Positions 1-7,045 of a stretch of DNA of 63,559 nt are shown here, piece after piece. The notes under the pieces were generated by a model. That model saw only the letters and a program-made list of their open reading frames with translations. It was not told the origin of the DNA and did no database searches. The position numbers and the translations under genes are program-made. Source of the DNA: Prevotella sp. (GTDB lineage: Bacteria > Bacillota > Clostridia > Oscillospirales > Ruminococcaceae); the NCBI GenBank assembly GCA_023663025.1, contig JAMPIC010000012.1, positions 1 through 63,559 of the forward strand. Reading direction: 5' to 3'. The stretch's first letter is position 1. Each line of letters starts with the position of its first letter.

Positions 1-2
1 CG

Positions 3-98
3 AAAATTGAACTTCCCGAAACCGCCGAAAATTTAATTGCGGAATACAATTCCGCTTGTGAGCAGTTGGAGGAAATTACCGAGAAAAAGCTAAAATAG
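3..98 (+). pseudogene. C-terminal fragment of unknown (phage-like?) protein, cut by an IS30 remnant
   Basis: An open frame enters from the left edge and stops at 96-98; the last 31 residues are hydrophilic and helical, ending in a Lys-rich tail. Its stop lies inside the 3' end of the opposing transposase frame, so the last few codons are probably IS sequence rather than the original gene. A short open frame beyond the other IS end (832-894) may be the other side of the same broken gene. Family not recognised. Confidence 0.3.
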
Positions 99-738
99 TC
101 GCAATTGTAAAGACTTTGTCCTGTCTGTCGGGAATTTTAAAGGCAACAAGATAACCGCTTTTACGCTCAACGTGGGTACCAATACAGCCAGTCCCCCTTT
201 TGCCGAGGACGGTATCACTTTCCCAATGTCCGAAGCGGGAACGGTTTTCCGCGCCCGCGGGACGTTCATGAATTGACGTCCTATCGGGGATTTTGCCCCG
301 TTTATCCTCGCCTTTGCACTTTTTATGTTTCCACTTGAAACGCATAATTTTTTTCAGCTGTTTAGGGAGAATGCCGCTGTCGATTGCCCTATAAATGGTT
401 GTGTACGAAAAGCTGAACGGTTGCTTTTCAAGTTTTGCGCGCCCCGCGATTTGCTCGGGAGTCCAGCGCTGTTCAAGCTTTTCAATGACATACTTTTTTG
501 CGGCTTCGTCTTCAAGAATGGGTTTACGACCGCAGTTTTTCCTGCGTTCTGCATATTGCTTGTCAGCGTAGTTTGCGGAATATGTACCGTCTTCGCGGCT
601 GTTCCTTGCAAATTCCCGGCTTACCGTCGAATGCGACCGGTTCAATGCTTTCGCAATCGCACGGTCGCTGAACCCCTGCGCCCGCATTACTCTTGACATT
701 TCCCGCTCTTCTGTGGTAAAATGGGTATAATGACACAT
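76..738 (-). pseudogene. IS30-family transposase, truncated at C-terminus
   Basis: 220 residues against roughly 310-350 for the family. The N-terminal HTH_38-type domain is intact (TTEEREMSRVMRAQGFSDRAIAKAL, here cut in two: TTEEREMSRVMRAQ and GFSDRAIAKAL), followed by the Arg/Lys-rich linker and the RWTPEQIAGR and FGHWESDTV motifs; the Asp of WESDTV is the first DDE catalytic residue. The frame ends just after DRQDKVFTIATI, so the second Asp (normally in TVDNGTEF) and the Glu are missing and the protein cannot transpose by itself. The start is the ATG at 738, six bases from an AGGAGG site. Family assignment is firm; inactivity is inferred from the missing catalytic residues. Confidence 0.9.
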
Positions 739-838
739 ATTTGCTCCTCCTGTTTTGGGTTGTTGTGGTTACTCCCATTATAACATGAGTTGCTTTTTGT
801 GTCATTATTTTTTATGGTGCACTTATATTGTAAATCTA
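79..838 (-). mobile_element. IS30-family insertion sequence, 3'-truncated remnant
   Basis: Seen: one transposase frame with its own ribosome binding site, preceded by a non-coding strip whose outer part (about 815-838; TTTACAATATAAGTGCAC read on the minus strand) looks like an IS30-type terminal inverted repeat. The other end is missing: the transposase frame stops after its central region and no matching inverted repeat lies to the left. The remnant separates two short open frames on the plus strand (3-98 and 832-894), as expected for insertion into a gene. Exact IS boundaries are inferred. Confidence 0.6.
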
Positions 839-894
839 AGAGCAAAAATATGCTCATTCTGAAAAATCATGCTGTGACGACAGCAACTAACTAA
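832..894 (+). pseudogene. C-terminal tail of a gene interrupted by the IS30 remnant
   Basis: The frame is open from the IS end to a TAA at 892-894 and ends NMLILKNHAVTTATN. It has no start or ribosome binding site, and a terminator-like hairpin follows within 4 bp, so it reads like the 3' end of a gene. The other half may be the fragment at 3-98. Short and unrecognised, so this call is tentative. Confidence 0.3.
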
Positions 895-897
895 AAG

Positions 898-924
898 GGG
901 GCGGCTTGTCCGCCCCATACTTTT
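898..924 (+). terminator. Rho-independent terminator-like hairpin
   Basis: GGGGCGG (898-904), five-base loop, CCGCCCC (910-916), then ATACTTTT. The seven-pair all-G/C stem sits between the broken upstream frame and the next ORF and would end transcription of the interrupted gene; it also leaves almost no room for a promoter of the ORF starting at 925. Confidence 0.55.
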
Positions 925-1614
925 ATGGATGTTCACAAAATGAAAGTAAAATTTGAAGCCGTCCTTGACGGTACGGCAAAATTTATCAATAAAGAAATTT
1001 ATCCCGGCATGAACGATTGGCAGGAAATCCTTGCAAGGATAACCGTAGGACGGATATTCGAGAACCGCGAGGCAGTAAAATCCGCCATCGTGAACAACGG
1101 TATCATTCGTACGTTCGGAATTGTGGACGGAAACGGTGATGTTGATATTGAGCGGCTCATGTCCGACCTGAAAACGGAAATACAGCGCAAGGAAAAGTTG
1201 GAGATCAAGGTGCCGCTTTTTGGAAAGCTGACCTTTTACCCGTCCGATGCCGACGAGCTTTATAACATGATAACGGATAAAAAATTGATTACGGAGGAGA
1301 TCGAAAATGAAGCTGATTATATCGCCGATGATATGATGGGAGAGATCCACGACGCAAAACACCGTATCAAGCGTGCTATGGAGTTCAAACCGCTTTATCC
1401 CGATATTGCGCGGCGTGAAGCCGAAATTGCAGTTCAGGAACTTGTTCATGCCGAAAAGGATCACAATTCGGTTATGGAGCTTATCGAGAATTTCAAAAAG
1501 ACCAAAGGAGAGCCGCCTGAGTATATGATGGAATTCTGGAAAGAAAAACACGAGCACTTCATGGAGAAGTACGCTCGTGCTAAGTGTATGATCGAGTTGT
1601 TTAATAAGTCGTGA
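925..1614 (+). CDS. phage-like hypothetical protein with ferritin-like helical C-terminal half
   Basis: 229 residues, no signal peptide. Residues about 1-120 form a compact region with a GIVDGNGDVDIERL stretch, resembling small proteins of phage structural-gene clusters. Residues about 130-229 are almost wholly helical with a His/Glu pattern (EIHDAKHRIKRAMEF, EKDHNSVMELIENF, EHFMEKYARAK) like a four-helix ferritin-type bundle; such small proteins also occur in phage head-tail regions. It may therefore be a fusion of two phage proteins. ATG 940 is an alternative start; neither start has a good ribosome binding site. A strong terminator follows. Function unknown; phage origin is inference from appearance and the neighbouring IS and tRNA. 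Confidence 0.65.
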   Translation: MDVHKMKVKFEAVLDGTAKFINKEIYPGMNDWQEILARITVGRIFENREAVKSAIVNNGIIRTFGIVDGNGDVDIERLMSDLKTEIQRKEKLEIKVPLFGKLTFYPSDADELYNMITDKKLITEEIENEADYIADDMMGEIHDAKHRIKRAMEFKPLYPDIARREAEIAVQELVHAEKDHNSVMELIENFKKTKGEPPEYMMEFWKEKHEHFMEKYARAKCMIELFNKS

Positions 1615-1620
1615 TTTATC

Positions 1621-1658
1621 CCCGCTGATTTCGGTCGGCGGGAATATTTTTTGTTTTT
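1621..1658 (+). terminator. rho-independent terminator
   Basis: An 8-bp stem CCCGCTGA (1621-1628) / TCGGCGGG (1635-1642) with one G-U pair, followed by a U-rich run (ATATTTTTTGTTTTT). It lies 6 bp after the stop of the phage-like gene. Confidence 0.85.
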
Positions 1659-1709
1659 GTCGTAAGTTTGTCGTAAATGCTTATTTGTGAATTTTATGTT
1701 AATTTTTCA

Positions 1710-1763
1710 AATAAAACACAAATCCCACAAATCCGGTATTCAAAAGGATTTGCGGGATTTAAT
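1710..1763 (-). terminator. terminator of tRNA-Lys
   Basis: A 15-bp inverted repeat (1720-1734 with 1746-1760) with one G-U pair in the minus-strand transcript, followed on that strand by GTGTTTTATTTG. It starts 6 bp beyond the tRNA 3' end and fits as its transcription terminator. Confidence 0.75.
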
Positions 1764-1765
1764 TC

Positions 1766-1841
1766 TGGTGAGCCATTGGGGATTTGAACCCCAGACCCTT
1801 TGATTAAAAGTCAAATGCTCTGCCAACTGAGCTAATGGCTC
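1766..1841 (-). tRNA. tRNA-Lys (anticodon TTT)
   Basis: 76 nt including an encoded CCA. Acceptor stem GAGCCAT/ATGGCTC, D arm GCTC-AGTTGGCAG-AGC, anticodon stem TTTGA/TCAAA closing the loop CTTTTAA with anticodon TTT, T arm TGGGG/CCCCA with loop TTCAAAT. All four stems pair. The 3' end faces the mobile debris at 1-1660 bp, the usual arrangement of an element integrated at a tRNA 3' end. Confidence 0.97.
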
Positions 1842-1940
1842 ATTGCGAATAGGTAAAAAACAGTTCAATTCACAACGCTTAATTATTATACCAAAATCAG
1901 TCGGCTTTGTCAAGTTTTTGAATGAGATTTGTTTGTAATG

Positions 1941-1970
1941 ACAAAAAATAACGCATTTTTAATGTGCGTA
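1941..1970 (-). terminator. weak terminator of the spmAB operon
   Basis: On the minus strand ACGCA (1969-1965), nine-base loop, TGCGT (1955-1951), then TATTTTTTG. It is a short A/T-rich stem but has a good U-run and lies 14 bp after the spmB stop. Confidence 0.5.
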
Positions 1971-1983
1971 TTGTGCAATACAA

Positions 1984-2502
1984 CTAACTATTGCCTAAAA
2001 TTAGTCTTACGGTAAGCGCACTAAGAACAAATCCGGTAAAATCCGCTGTGAGGGAGGACGCCGCTGCATGGCGCGTCTTTTTCACGTTTGTTATGCCGAA
2101 GTAAACCGCTATGGTGTAGAACGTGGTTTCGGTCGAGCCTATGATAACGCTTGCGACACGTCCCGCAAAGCTGTCGGGGGAGACGTCGTTCAAAATGGAT
2201 TCAAATACCGCCAGAGCACCGCTTCCGGAAACCGGACGTATTATCGCCAGCGGTATGCATTCCTCGGGAAAACCGAGAAATCCCGTAAGAGGCGATATTG
2301 CTTCGGAAATTACCTCCAAAGCTCCCGATGCCTTAAACATTCCTATCGCGGTCATAAGCGCTATCAGCGCGGGAAGAACGTCAAACGCCGCTTTGAGGTT
2401 TTCCTTTGCCCCTTCGGTAAATTCGCCGAAAACGTCCACACGTTTCGCAAGTCCGGCAATTATTATCATGGCAATGAAAAAGGGGATAACAAAATCGCTC
2501 AT
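1984..2502 (-). CDS. spmB: spore maturation protein B (SpmB)
   Basis: 172 residues, the usual SpmB length. It is a nucleoside-recognition/Gate-domain membrane protein needed, with SpmA, for spore core dehydration and heat resistance in Bacillus (family knowledge). Seen: hydrophobic segments (DFVIPFFIAMIIIAGL; DVLPALIALMTAIGMF; FYTIAVYFGI; the C-terminal DFTGFVLSALTVRLIL) and the conserved RPVSGSGAL and IGSTETTFYTIAVYFG motifs. The ATG overlaps the spmA stop by 4 bp (ATGA), indicating translational coupling. It supports an organism able to sporulate. Confidence 0.93.
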   Translation of the reverse strand: MSDFVIPFFIAMIIIAGLAKRVDVFGEFTEGAKENLKAAFDVLPALIALMTAIGMFKASGALEVISEAISPLTGFLGFPEECIPLAIIRPVSGSGALAVFESILNDVSPDSFAGRVASVIIGSTETTFYTIAVYFGITNVKKTRHAAASSLTADFTGFVLSALTVRLILGNS

Positions 2503-3089
2503 TTTCCGCCTCTTTTCTTCAGTCCGTCAAGAGCGAAGGCTGAAATAAGTCCTGCCGCAAGGGCGCACGCCGAGGTTATAAGCACGCAGGGAAGTATCTC
2601 CATGGGCGCGGCTGAACCGTGTTTCAGGCGCATTGAAGCCGCCGTCGTCGGAATAAGCGTTATGGACGCGGTATTGAGAACAGTAAAAACGATCATGTTT
2701 CGGCTTGCGGTATCGCCCGGTTTTTCCTCCTGTTCGAGACGGCGCATAGCTTCCAGTCCGAGAGGGGTGGCTGCGTTTCCGAGACCGAGAAGATTGGCGG
2801 TAATGTTCATGCAAATGGCGTGAAAGGCTTTTCCGTTCATGTCAAGACCCTTAAAAAGCCTTTTCAAGACAGGTTTGAACAGCTTCGAGAGCATATCCGT
2901 CAGTTTTGCTTTTTCGGCAATGCGCATAAGTCCGCCCCACATGCACATTCCGCCGAGCAGATATAAAAACAGGTCAACCGCCTCCACGCATGAATTAAGC
3001 GCGGCTGCCCCCACCTGAGGCATATTTCCCGTAAACGCACCGACTGCCGCCGATATTATCAGCATCAGCGCAAATATCCATTTTATCAT
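2499..3089 (-). CDS. spmA: spore maturation protein A (SpmA)
   Basis: 196 residues, the family length. Partner of SpmB in spore cortex/core maturation. Seen: N-terminal transmembrane helix, the AALNSCVEAVDLFLYLLGGMCMWGGLM segment (here split as AALNSCVEAVDLFL and YLLGGMCMWGGLM), and the conserved NITANLLGLGNAATPLGL motif. Start at 3089 follows AAAGGAG with 8 bases between. No clear sigma-A promoter upstream; a CATAGGAT box at about 3120 resembles the minus-10 of sporulation sigma factors, but no matching minus-35 was found. Confidence 0.93.
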   Translation of the reverse strand: MIKWIFALMLIISAAVGAFTGNMPQVGAAALNSCVEAVDLFLYLLGGMCMWGGLMRIAEKAKLTDMLSKLFKPVLKRLFKGLDMNGKAFHAICMNITANLLGLGNAATPLGLEAMRRLEQEEKPGDTASRNMIVFTVLNTASITLIPTTAASMRLKHGSAAPMEILPCVLITSACALAAGLISAFALDGLKKRGGK

Positions 3090-3203
3090 TTGTATTGCTC
3101 CTTTATATTAATATAGGTATCCTATGCGGAACGGCGGGGATTTTTAGGAAATAATTGTAAATTATTGTTCATAAAATGATAGATATTATTAACATATTGT
3201 TTT

Positions 3204-3233
3204 TTGACATTTATATACAATTTATGCTATAAT
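3204..3233 (+). promoter_or_regulatory. sigma-A promoter of the AbrB-type gene
   Basis: TTGACA (3204-3209), 18-bp spacer, TATAAT (3228-3233): both hexamers match consensus exactly. The strong promoter suits an abundant transition-state regulator. Confidence 0.9.
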
Positions 3234-3268
3234 ATTACTGGAAATTTAAATTATAGGGAGGTTTTTTT

Positions 3269-3508
3269 ATGAAGGCAACAGGAATTACAAGAAAAATCGA
3301 CGAACTCGGCAGAATAGTGCTCCCCATCGAGCTCAGACGAGGTCTCGATATCGGAGAAAAGGACGCCCTTGAGATCTACGTTGAGGACGAGAAGATCATC
3401 CTCAAAAAGTACAAGCAGGCGTGCGCTTTCTGCGGAAGCGACGAGAATATCGTCGAGTTCAAGGGCAAGTATGTATGCGCCGACTGCATCACTCAGCTTA
3501 AAAAGTGA
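3269..3508 (+). CDS. AbrB/SpoVT-family transition-state regulator with zinc-ribbon tail
   Basis: 79 residues. Residues 1-47 form the swapped-hairpin AbrB DNA-binding domain (TGITRKIDELGRIVLPIELR, then EKDALEIYVE), which controls many post-exponential genes in Firmicutes. Residues 50-75 add CAFC and CADC pairs, a likely zinc ribbon that takes the place of the usual multimerisation tail; this arrangement recurs in clostridial AbrB proteins. The start is set by AGGGAGG (3255-3261) seven bases upstream and the consensus promoter before it. Target genes cannot be read from the sequence. Confidence 0.9.
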   Translation: MKATGITRKIDELGRIVLPIELRRGLDIGEKDALEIYVEDEKIILKKYKQACAFCGSDENIVEFKGKYVCADCITQLKK

Positions 3509-3533
3509 GAGCATGTCTCCGATACATAATATG

Positions 3534-3572
3534 TTCCGGACAAAGAAAATATTCTTCTTTGGTTTTCCGGAA
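3534..3572 (+). repeat. nested inverted repeat downstream of the AbrB-type gene
   Basis: TTCCGGA (3534-3540) pairs with TCCGGAA (3566-3572), and CAAAGAA (3541-3547) with TTCTTTG (3555-3561), giving a two-tier stem. No U-run follows, so it is not a classical terminator; it may stabilise the transcript end or lie in the next gene's leader. The rest of 3509-3779 shows no gene and no convincing promoter. Confidence 0.5.
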
Positions 3573-3779
3573 TATCTGCGCCAAGACGCAGGCAGCAGGT
3601 CTGAAAAGGGTCTCCGTCGGTACGGCAGACCCTTGCGCTGTTGAACGTCCGCAGCAAAGCGATTTTCTTAAAGCTCAAAGCGTACCAATCCCGATCTGCA
3701 ATTAAAACTGCGGGAAAAACGCGCCAAACCGCGTATATCAAAGCTTTTGGTTGTATATCGGTATAAGGAGTTGACAGAT

Positions 3780-4880
3780 TTGGTTTTCGTAAGATCGGAG
3801 GAGCTTCTGGCAGGAATGTGTCTCGCAAGGGATATCCATTTTTACGATCCGTCGTCTCAGTCGGCAATGGTTCTCAAAACGGGACAAAAGCTTTCGGATA
3901 TGCAGGTAACGCAGCTTTGCGGCGCTAAGCTGGACGGCGCGTACATCGATACCGTCCGCAGCGAAGTGAGAGTTGTGTCGTCCATCAATCAGCAGATACG
4001 CAGGGAAGCTATCTCCAATATCCACAATCTTGCAGATAATTTTATAGACAGCAGCAAGGGCGTCCAGAAAAGCGACGTCGAAGCTATAGGCAATACCACA
4101 CAGGATCTTATAGACAGCCTGTCCTCTCATAAGGACATACTTATCAATATCGCCGATATCAAAATGTACGACGACTACACATATCACCACAGCCTGAGCG
4201 TTGCGATAATGGCGATAGCTATCGGCATCGAACTCGGTCTGAACAATGAAATGCTCAACGAATTGGGTCTTGCGGGACTTCTTCACGATATCGGAAAGGT
4301 AGCCATACCTATAGAGATCATTACCAAACCCGACAGACTTTCGCGCGAGGAGTTCGACATAATTAAAATGCACCCCGTCCACGCAGCCAATCATCTCCAT
4401 GAGCGGAACCTTGTGAACGAAAATATTTTCCGCGGGATCGTAGGTCACCACGAAAAGCTTGACGGTTCGGGATACCCCAATCACCTCAAAGGCGCGGAAA
4501 TACACCCGTATGCAAGGATACTCGCTGTTGCTGACGTTTACGACGCGCTCACGTCCAACAGACCTTACCGCATACCCAATCCTCCTAACGAGGCTATCGA
4601 AATGATAATGGGAAGCGTGGGCACTCAGTTCGACGAAAGGGTAGTGAACGCGTTCCTCAGGAAAGTCGCGCCTTTCCCGACGGGTTCTCAGGTAAAGCTT
4701 TCAAACGGCGAAACAGCCTATGTGATGAAAAACTATCCCGACCAGCCGCTTCGCCCGATGGTTGCGGTCATAGGCGCGGACAGGGTGTACGACCTTTCCT
4801 GGGATACGTCCTGCTACAATATCGTCATAACGGAGCTTATCGAGGACAATAAGCTCAACAGAACGCTTATTAATATGTAG
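3780..4880 (+). CDS. HD-GYP domain protein (putative cyclic-di-GMP phosphodiesterase)
   Basis: 366 residues from the TTG at 3780, which has AAGGAG nine bases upstream; a longer TTG start at 3747 has no such site. Residues 1-110 form an uncharacterised N-terminal region. The HD-GYP domain spans about 130-320: YHHSLSVAIMA, LLHDIGK with H169-D170, HHEKLDGSGYP at about 223-233, and ARILAVADVYDALTSNRPYR (246-265). All metal ligands and the GYP motif are present, so hydrolysis of c-di-GMP (or a related cyclic dinucleotide) is likely. It stands alone, followed by a terminator convergent with the next operon. Substrate is inferred from the family. Confidence 0.88.
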   Translation: MVFVRSEELLAGMCLARDIHFYDPSSQSAMVLKTGQKLSDMQVTQLCGAKLDGAYIDTVRSEVRVVSSINQQIRREAISNIHNLADNFIDSSKGVQKSDVEAIGNTTQDLIDSLSSHKDILINIADIKMYDDYTYHHSLSVAIMAIAIGIELGLNNEMLNELGLAGLLHDIGKVAIPIEIITKPDRLSREEFDIIKMHPVHAANHLHERNLVNENIFRGIVGHHEKLDGSGYPNHLKGAEIHPYARILAVADVYDALTSNRPYRIPNPPNEAIEMIMGSVGTQFDERVVNAFLRKVAPFPTGSQVKLSNGETAYVMKNYPDQPLRPMVAVIGADRVYDLSWDTSCYNIVITELIEDNKLNRTLINM

Positions 4881-4918
4881 ATTTCCCCTGCGGACAGCAG
4901 GGGAGGGGAGAATAAGAT

Positions 4919-4956
4919 CCGGCAGCGATACCGTAACCGCTGCCGGATTTTTATTC
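4919..4956 (+). terminator. terminator of the HD-GYP gene, touching the opposing gene
   Basis: CCGGCAGCG (4919-4927) pairs with CGCTGCCGG (4938-4946), followed by ATTTTTATT. It is convergent with the response-regulator gene, whose stop codon (4951-4953) lies in the U-run. A second stem CCCCTGC/GCAGGGG lies just upstream at about 4885-4903. Confidence 0.85.
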
Positions 4957-6495
4957 TTTCGTTTCTTCGGTAGCGTCCGCGTCGTTTTTGCCCTGACGTT
5001 TAAAGCTCAGCGGACTTATTCCCACATATTTTTTGAATTTGTTGTGGAAGTAGTTTATATTGGAATATCCTACCATTTCGGCGACCTCGTAGACCTTATA
5101 CTCGTCCAGGAGCAGCAAACGCTTTGCCTCGGTAATTCTTATTCGGTCAAGGTAGTTGTTGAAATTTTCGCCTGTGTATTGGTGAAAGACCTTTCCGAGG
5201 TACGCGCTGTTGTAGCCGAAAATTCCGGCAAGCTGTTCAAGTCTCAGCTCGCGGCTGTAATTGGATTGAATATACTGCACAACGCGTTCCATGGTGCTTT
5301 TGGTAGTTCTTCCGAAACAGGTGCATGACAGGTCGCACAGCGTAGTTCTGAGCATTTCAATGATGTCGAACAAGCTTGACTTTTCGCCTATATCCGCAAT
5401 GAAATCATCATTTATGAATTGCTCAGTTTTTTTGTCGCCGATATTTTTTATCAGACGGCTTTTGATGTCCATAACCGCCGTAATGCACAGTACTTTTATT
5501 CTTTCGGGTGTATAGCTGCTTCCGCAGAGTGACTGACGGAGATTTTCCAGTGTTTCGTTCAGTCTTTCGGTGTCGTTTATTTCCACATAGGCGTAGAGCT
5601 TTCCCGCAATATCGCCTATCTGACCGTCTCCGCCCGCCTCGTCCCCGGCGGTTTCGGTAGTTACCACGCCGCAGTGCAGATACATAAATCTGTTTTTGAG
5701 AAGTCCGTCGGCGTCAAGGTAGGACAGTCTGATATCCTCGGGACAAGTTACCGTGTTCCCGACTGTAACGAATATCTTTCCGAACAGATCCTTGTTGAGT
5801 TCCGCGAAAAAATCGAGTATTTTTTTTCTTTTCCAGCCCTTGAACAGAACGGCGGTAATTCCGCTTCTGAATTCGGGGGAGATGATGTCCGCGTCGCCGC
5901 AGGCTTCGAGACGGCTTTTCACGGATTCGAGGAGGATATATTTTTCATCCGGCTCCATGTCGTCGGCAGGACTTATTATCGCCGCGTCGTAGCAGTCATA
6001 ACGGTATTCCGAAAGTGAACTGCTGTTGATAACGCTGTCGTTTCCCAGAAGAAGTGCGCGGACGAGCTGTTCGTTCATATACTTGCTGCCCTTGCTCATG
6101 GCTGCCTTGTCTTTTTTTTCGGTCTGTATCTCGTCGCGGAGCGTTTTCAGAGCTTCGATAAGTTCGTCCTCGTCCACAGGTTTGAGTATAAATCCCTTAA
6201 CGCCGAGGGACATGGCTTCCTTTGCGTATGTGAAATCTGAATATCCCGACAGGATAAGGCATTTTCCCGCGTAGCCGTTTTTTTGGGCGGATTCCAACAT
6301 TTTAATTCCCGACATTCCGGGCATTTTAACGTCCGCGATGACAATATCGGGTTTCATTGATAAAATTTTTGAAAGTCCCTCGTCGCCGTCCTCAGCCTCT
6401 CCGATAACGTCGAGACCCAGTTCCTCCCAGGGTATCATCATCTTTACGCCGTGACGAACATTGGGTTCGTCGTCCACAAGCAAAACCTTAAGCAT
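4951..6495 (-). CDS. YesN-like response regulator, REC + AraC-type HTH
   Basis: 514 residues. REC domain 1-125: acidic pair D8/D9, phospho-acceptor D55 in IVIADVKMPG, and the LKPV switch region. Residues about 140-390 are the long linker typical of YesN proteins. The C-terminal double HTH is at about 405-505 (LRLEQLAGIFGYNSAYLGK; YKVYEVAEMVGYSNINYFHN). Family role: activating sugar-uptake or polysaccharide-use genes on a signal from a YesM kinase. It is last in an operon with the cognate kinase (7046-8887) and a small anchored protein. Targets are not visible; no sugar ABC transporter lies nearby. Confidence 0.92.
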   Translation of the reverse strand: MLKVLLVDDEPNVRHGVKMMIPWEELGLDVIGEAEDGDEGLSKILSMKPDIVIADVKMPGMSGIKMLESAQKNGYAGKCLILSGYSDFTYAKEAMSLGVKGFILKPVDEDELIEALKTLRDEIQTEKKDKAAMSKGSKYMNEQLVRALLLGNDSVINSSSLSEYRYDCYDAAIISPADDMEPDEKYILLESVKSRLEACGDADIISPEFRSGITAVLFKGWKRKKILDFFAELNKDLFGKIFVTVGNTVTCPEDIRLSYLDADGLLKNRFMYLHCGVVTTETAGDEAGGDGQIGDIAGKLYAYVEINDTERLNETLENLRQSLCGSSYTPERIKVLCITAVMDIKSRLIKNIGDKKTEQFINDDFIADIGEKSSLFDIIEMLRTTLCDLSCTCFGRTTKSTMERVVQYIQSNYSRELRLEQLAGIFGYNSAYLGKVFHQYTGENFNNYLDRIRITEAKRLLLLDEYKVYEVAEMVGYSNINYFHNKFKKYVGISPLSFKRQGKNDADATEETKE

Positions 6496-6521
6496 AAGCG
6501 CAGTACCAATCCTTTTTATGA

Positions 6522-6998
6522 TTATGAGTGAAGAAAAATACCGATATTATCGGTTTTCGGCTTTTCGATCTCCACATATTCGCAGCCGTCTATTTTGAAA
6601 ATATGTATCTTATAGTCGTGTCCTCGCTTTGCCGACGGTGTAAAAGTACTCGCCTTTACAACTGTGCTGTCCGATGAGGGATATTTGGCTTTTTTGCGCA
6701 GCTTTTCGGGAATTTTTTCCTTTATAATCGGTATTGTAAACATACTTGCAAAATCCTCCGAGCAAAGATTTCCGGGCGCGAGGCGCACGCCGAACCTTTT
6801 TTCGCCGCGGCGGTAAACGTACTGCATCATTGCGCTGTCGGGCTTCAGGTGGAACTCTCCGCATATTCTGTCGTATTCGTCCGGAGTGAGATTGCAGTTG
6901 ATATTGACCGTATGTCCCGAACGGAAAATAATCGCCGCGGCAGCCGAAACAGCGGCAGCGCCGAAAACGACGGCAAAAAATTTATTCACAGTTTTCAT
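6522..6998 (-). CDS. membrane-anchored hypothetical protein between kinase and regulator
   Basis: 158 residues. One N-terminal hydrophobic segment (residues about 7-25) followed by a soluble, probably extracytoplasmic domain of mixed alpha/beta character; no lipobox and no family I recognise. Start at 6998 has GGAGG seven bases upstream. It lies 47 bp after the kinase gene and 26 bp before the regulator gene, so it is almost certainly co-transcribed and may modulate or sense for the two-component system. That role is inferred from position only. Confidence 0.75.
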   Translation of the reverse strand: MKTVNKFFAVVFGAAAVSAAAAIIFRSGHTVNINCNLTPDEYDRICGEFHLKPDSAMMQYVYRRGEKRFGVRLAPGNLCSEDFASMFTIPIIKEKIPEKLRKKAKYPSSDSTVVKASTFTPSAKRGHDYKIHIFKIDGCEYVEIEKPKTDNIGIFLHS

Positions 6999-7045
6999 AT
7001 CAAGTCCTCCTGTGATGATCCCGTAAGACTGCGCACAGCGAAAGC

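Noticed and set aside
823..1557. Long minus-strand frame opposite the phage-like gene
   Set aside because: It is fully antisense to a better-supported gene, with no start site and low-quality composition; it is a shadow of the plus-strand codons.
3660..3690. Sigma-D promoter upstream of the HD-GYP gene
   Set aside because: TAAA and CCGATCT are present but the spacing (17-18) is outside the usual 14-16 and the second box is imperfect.
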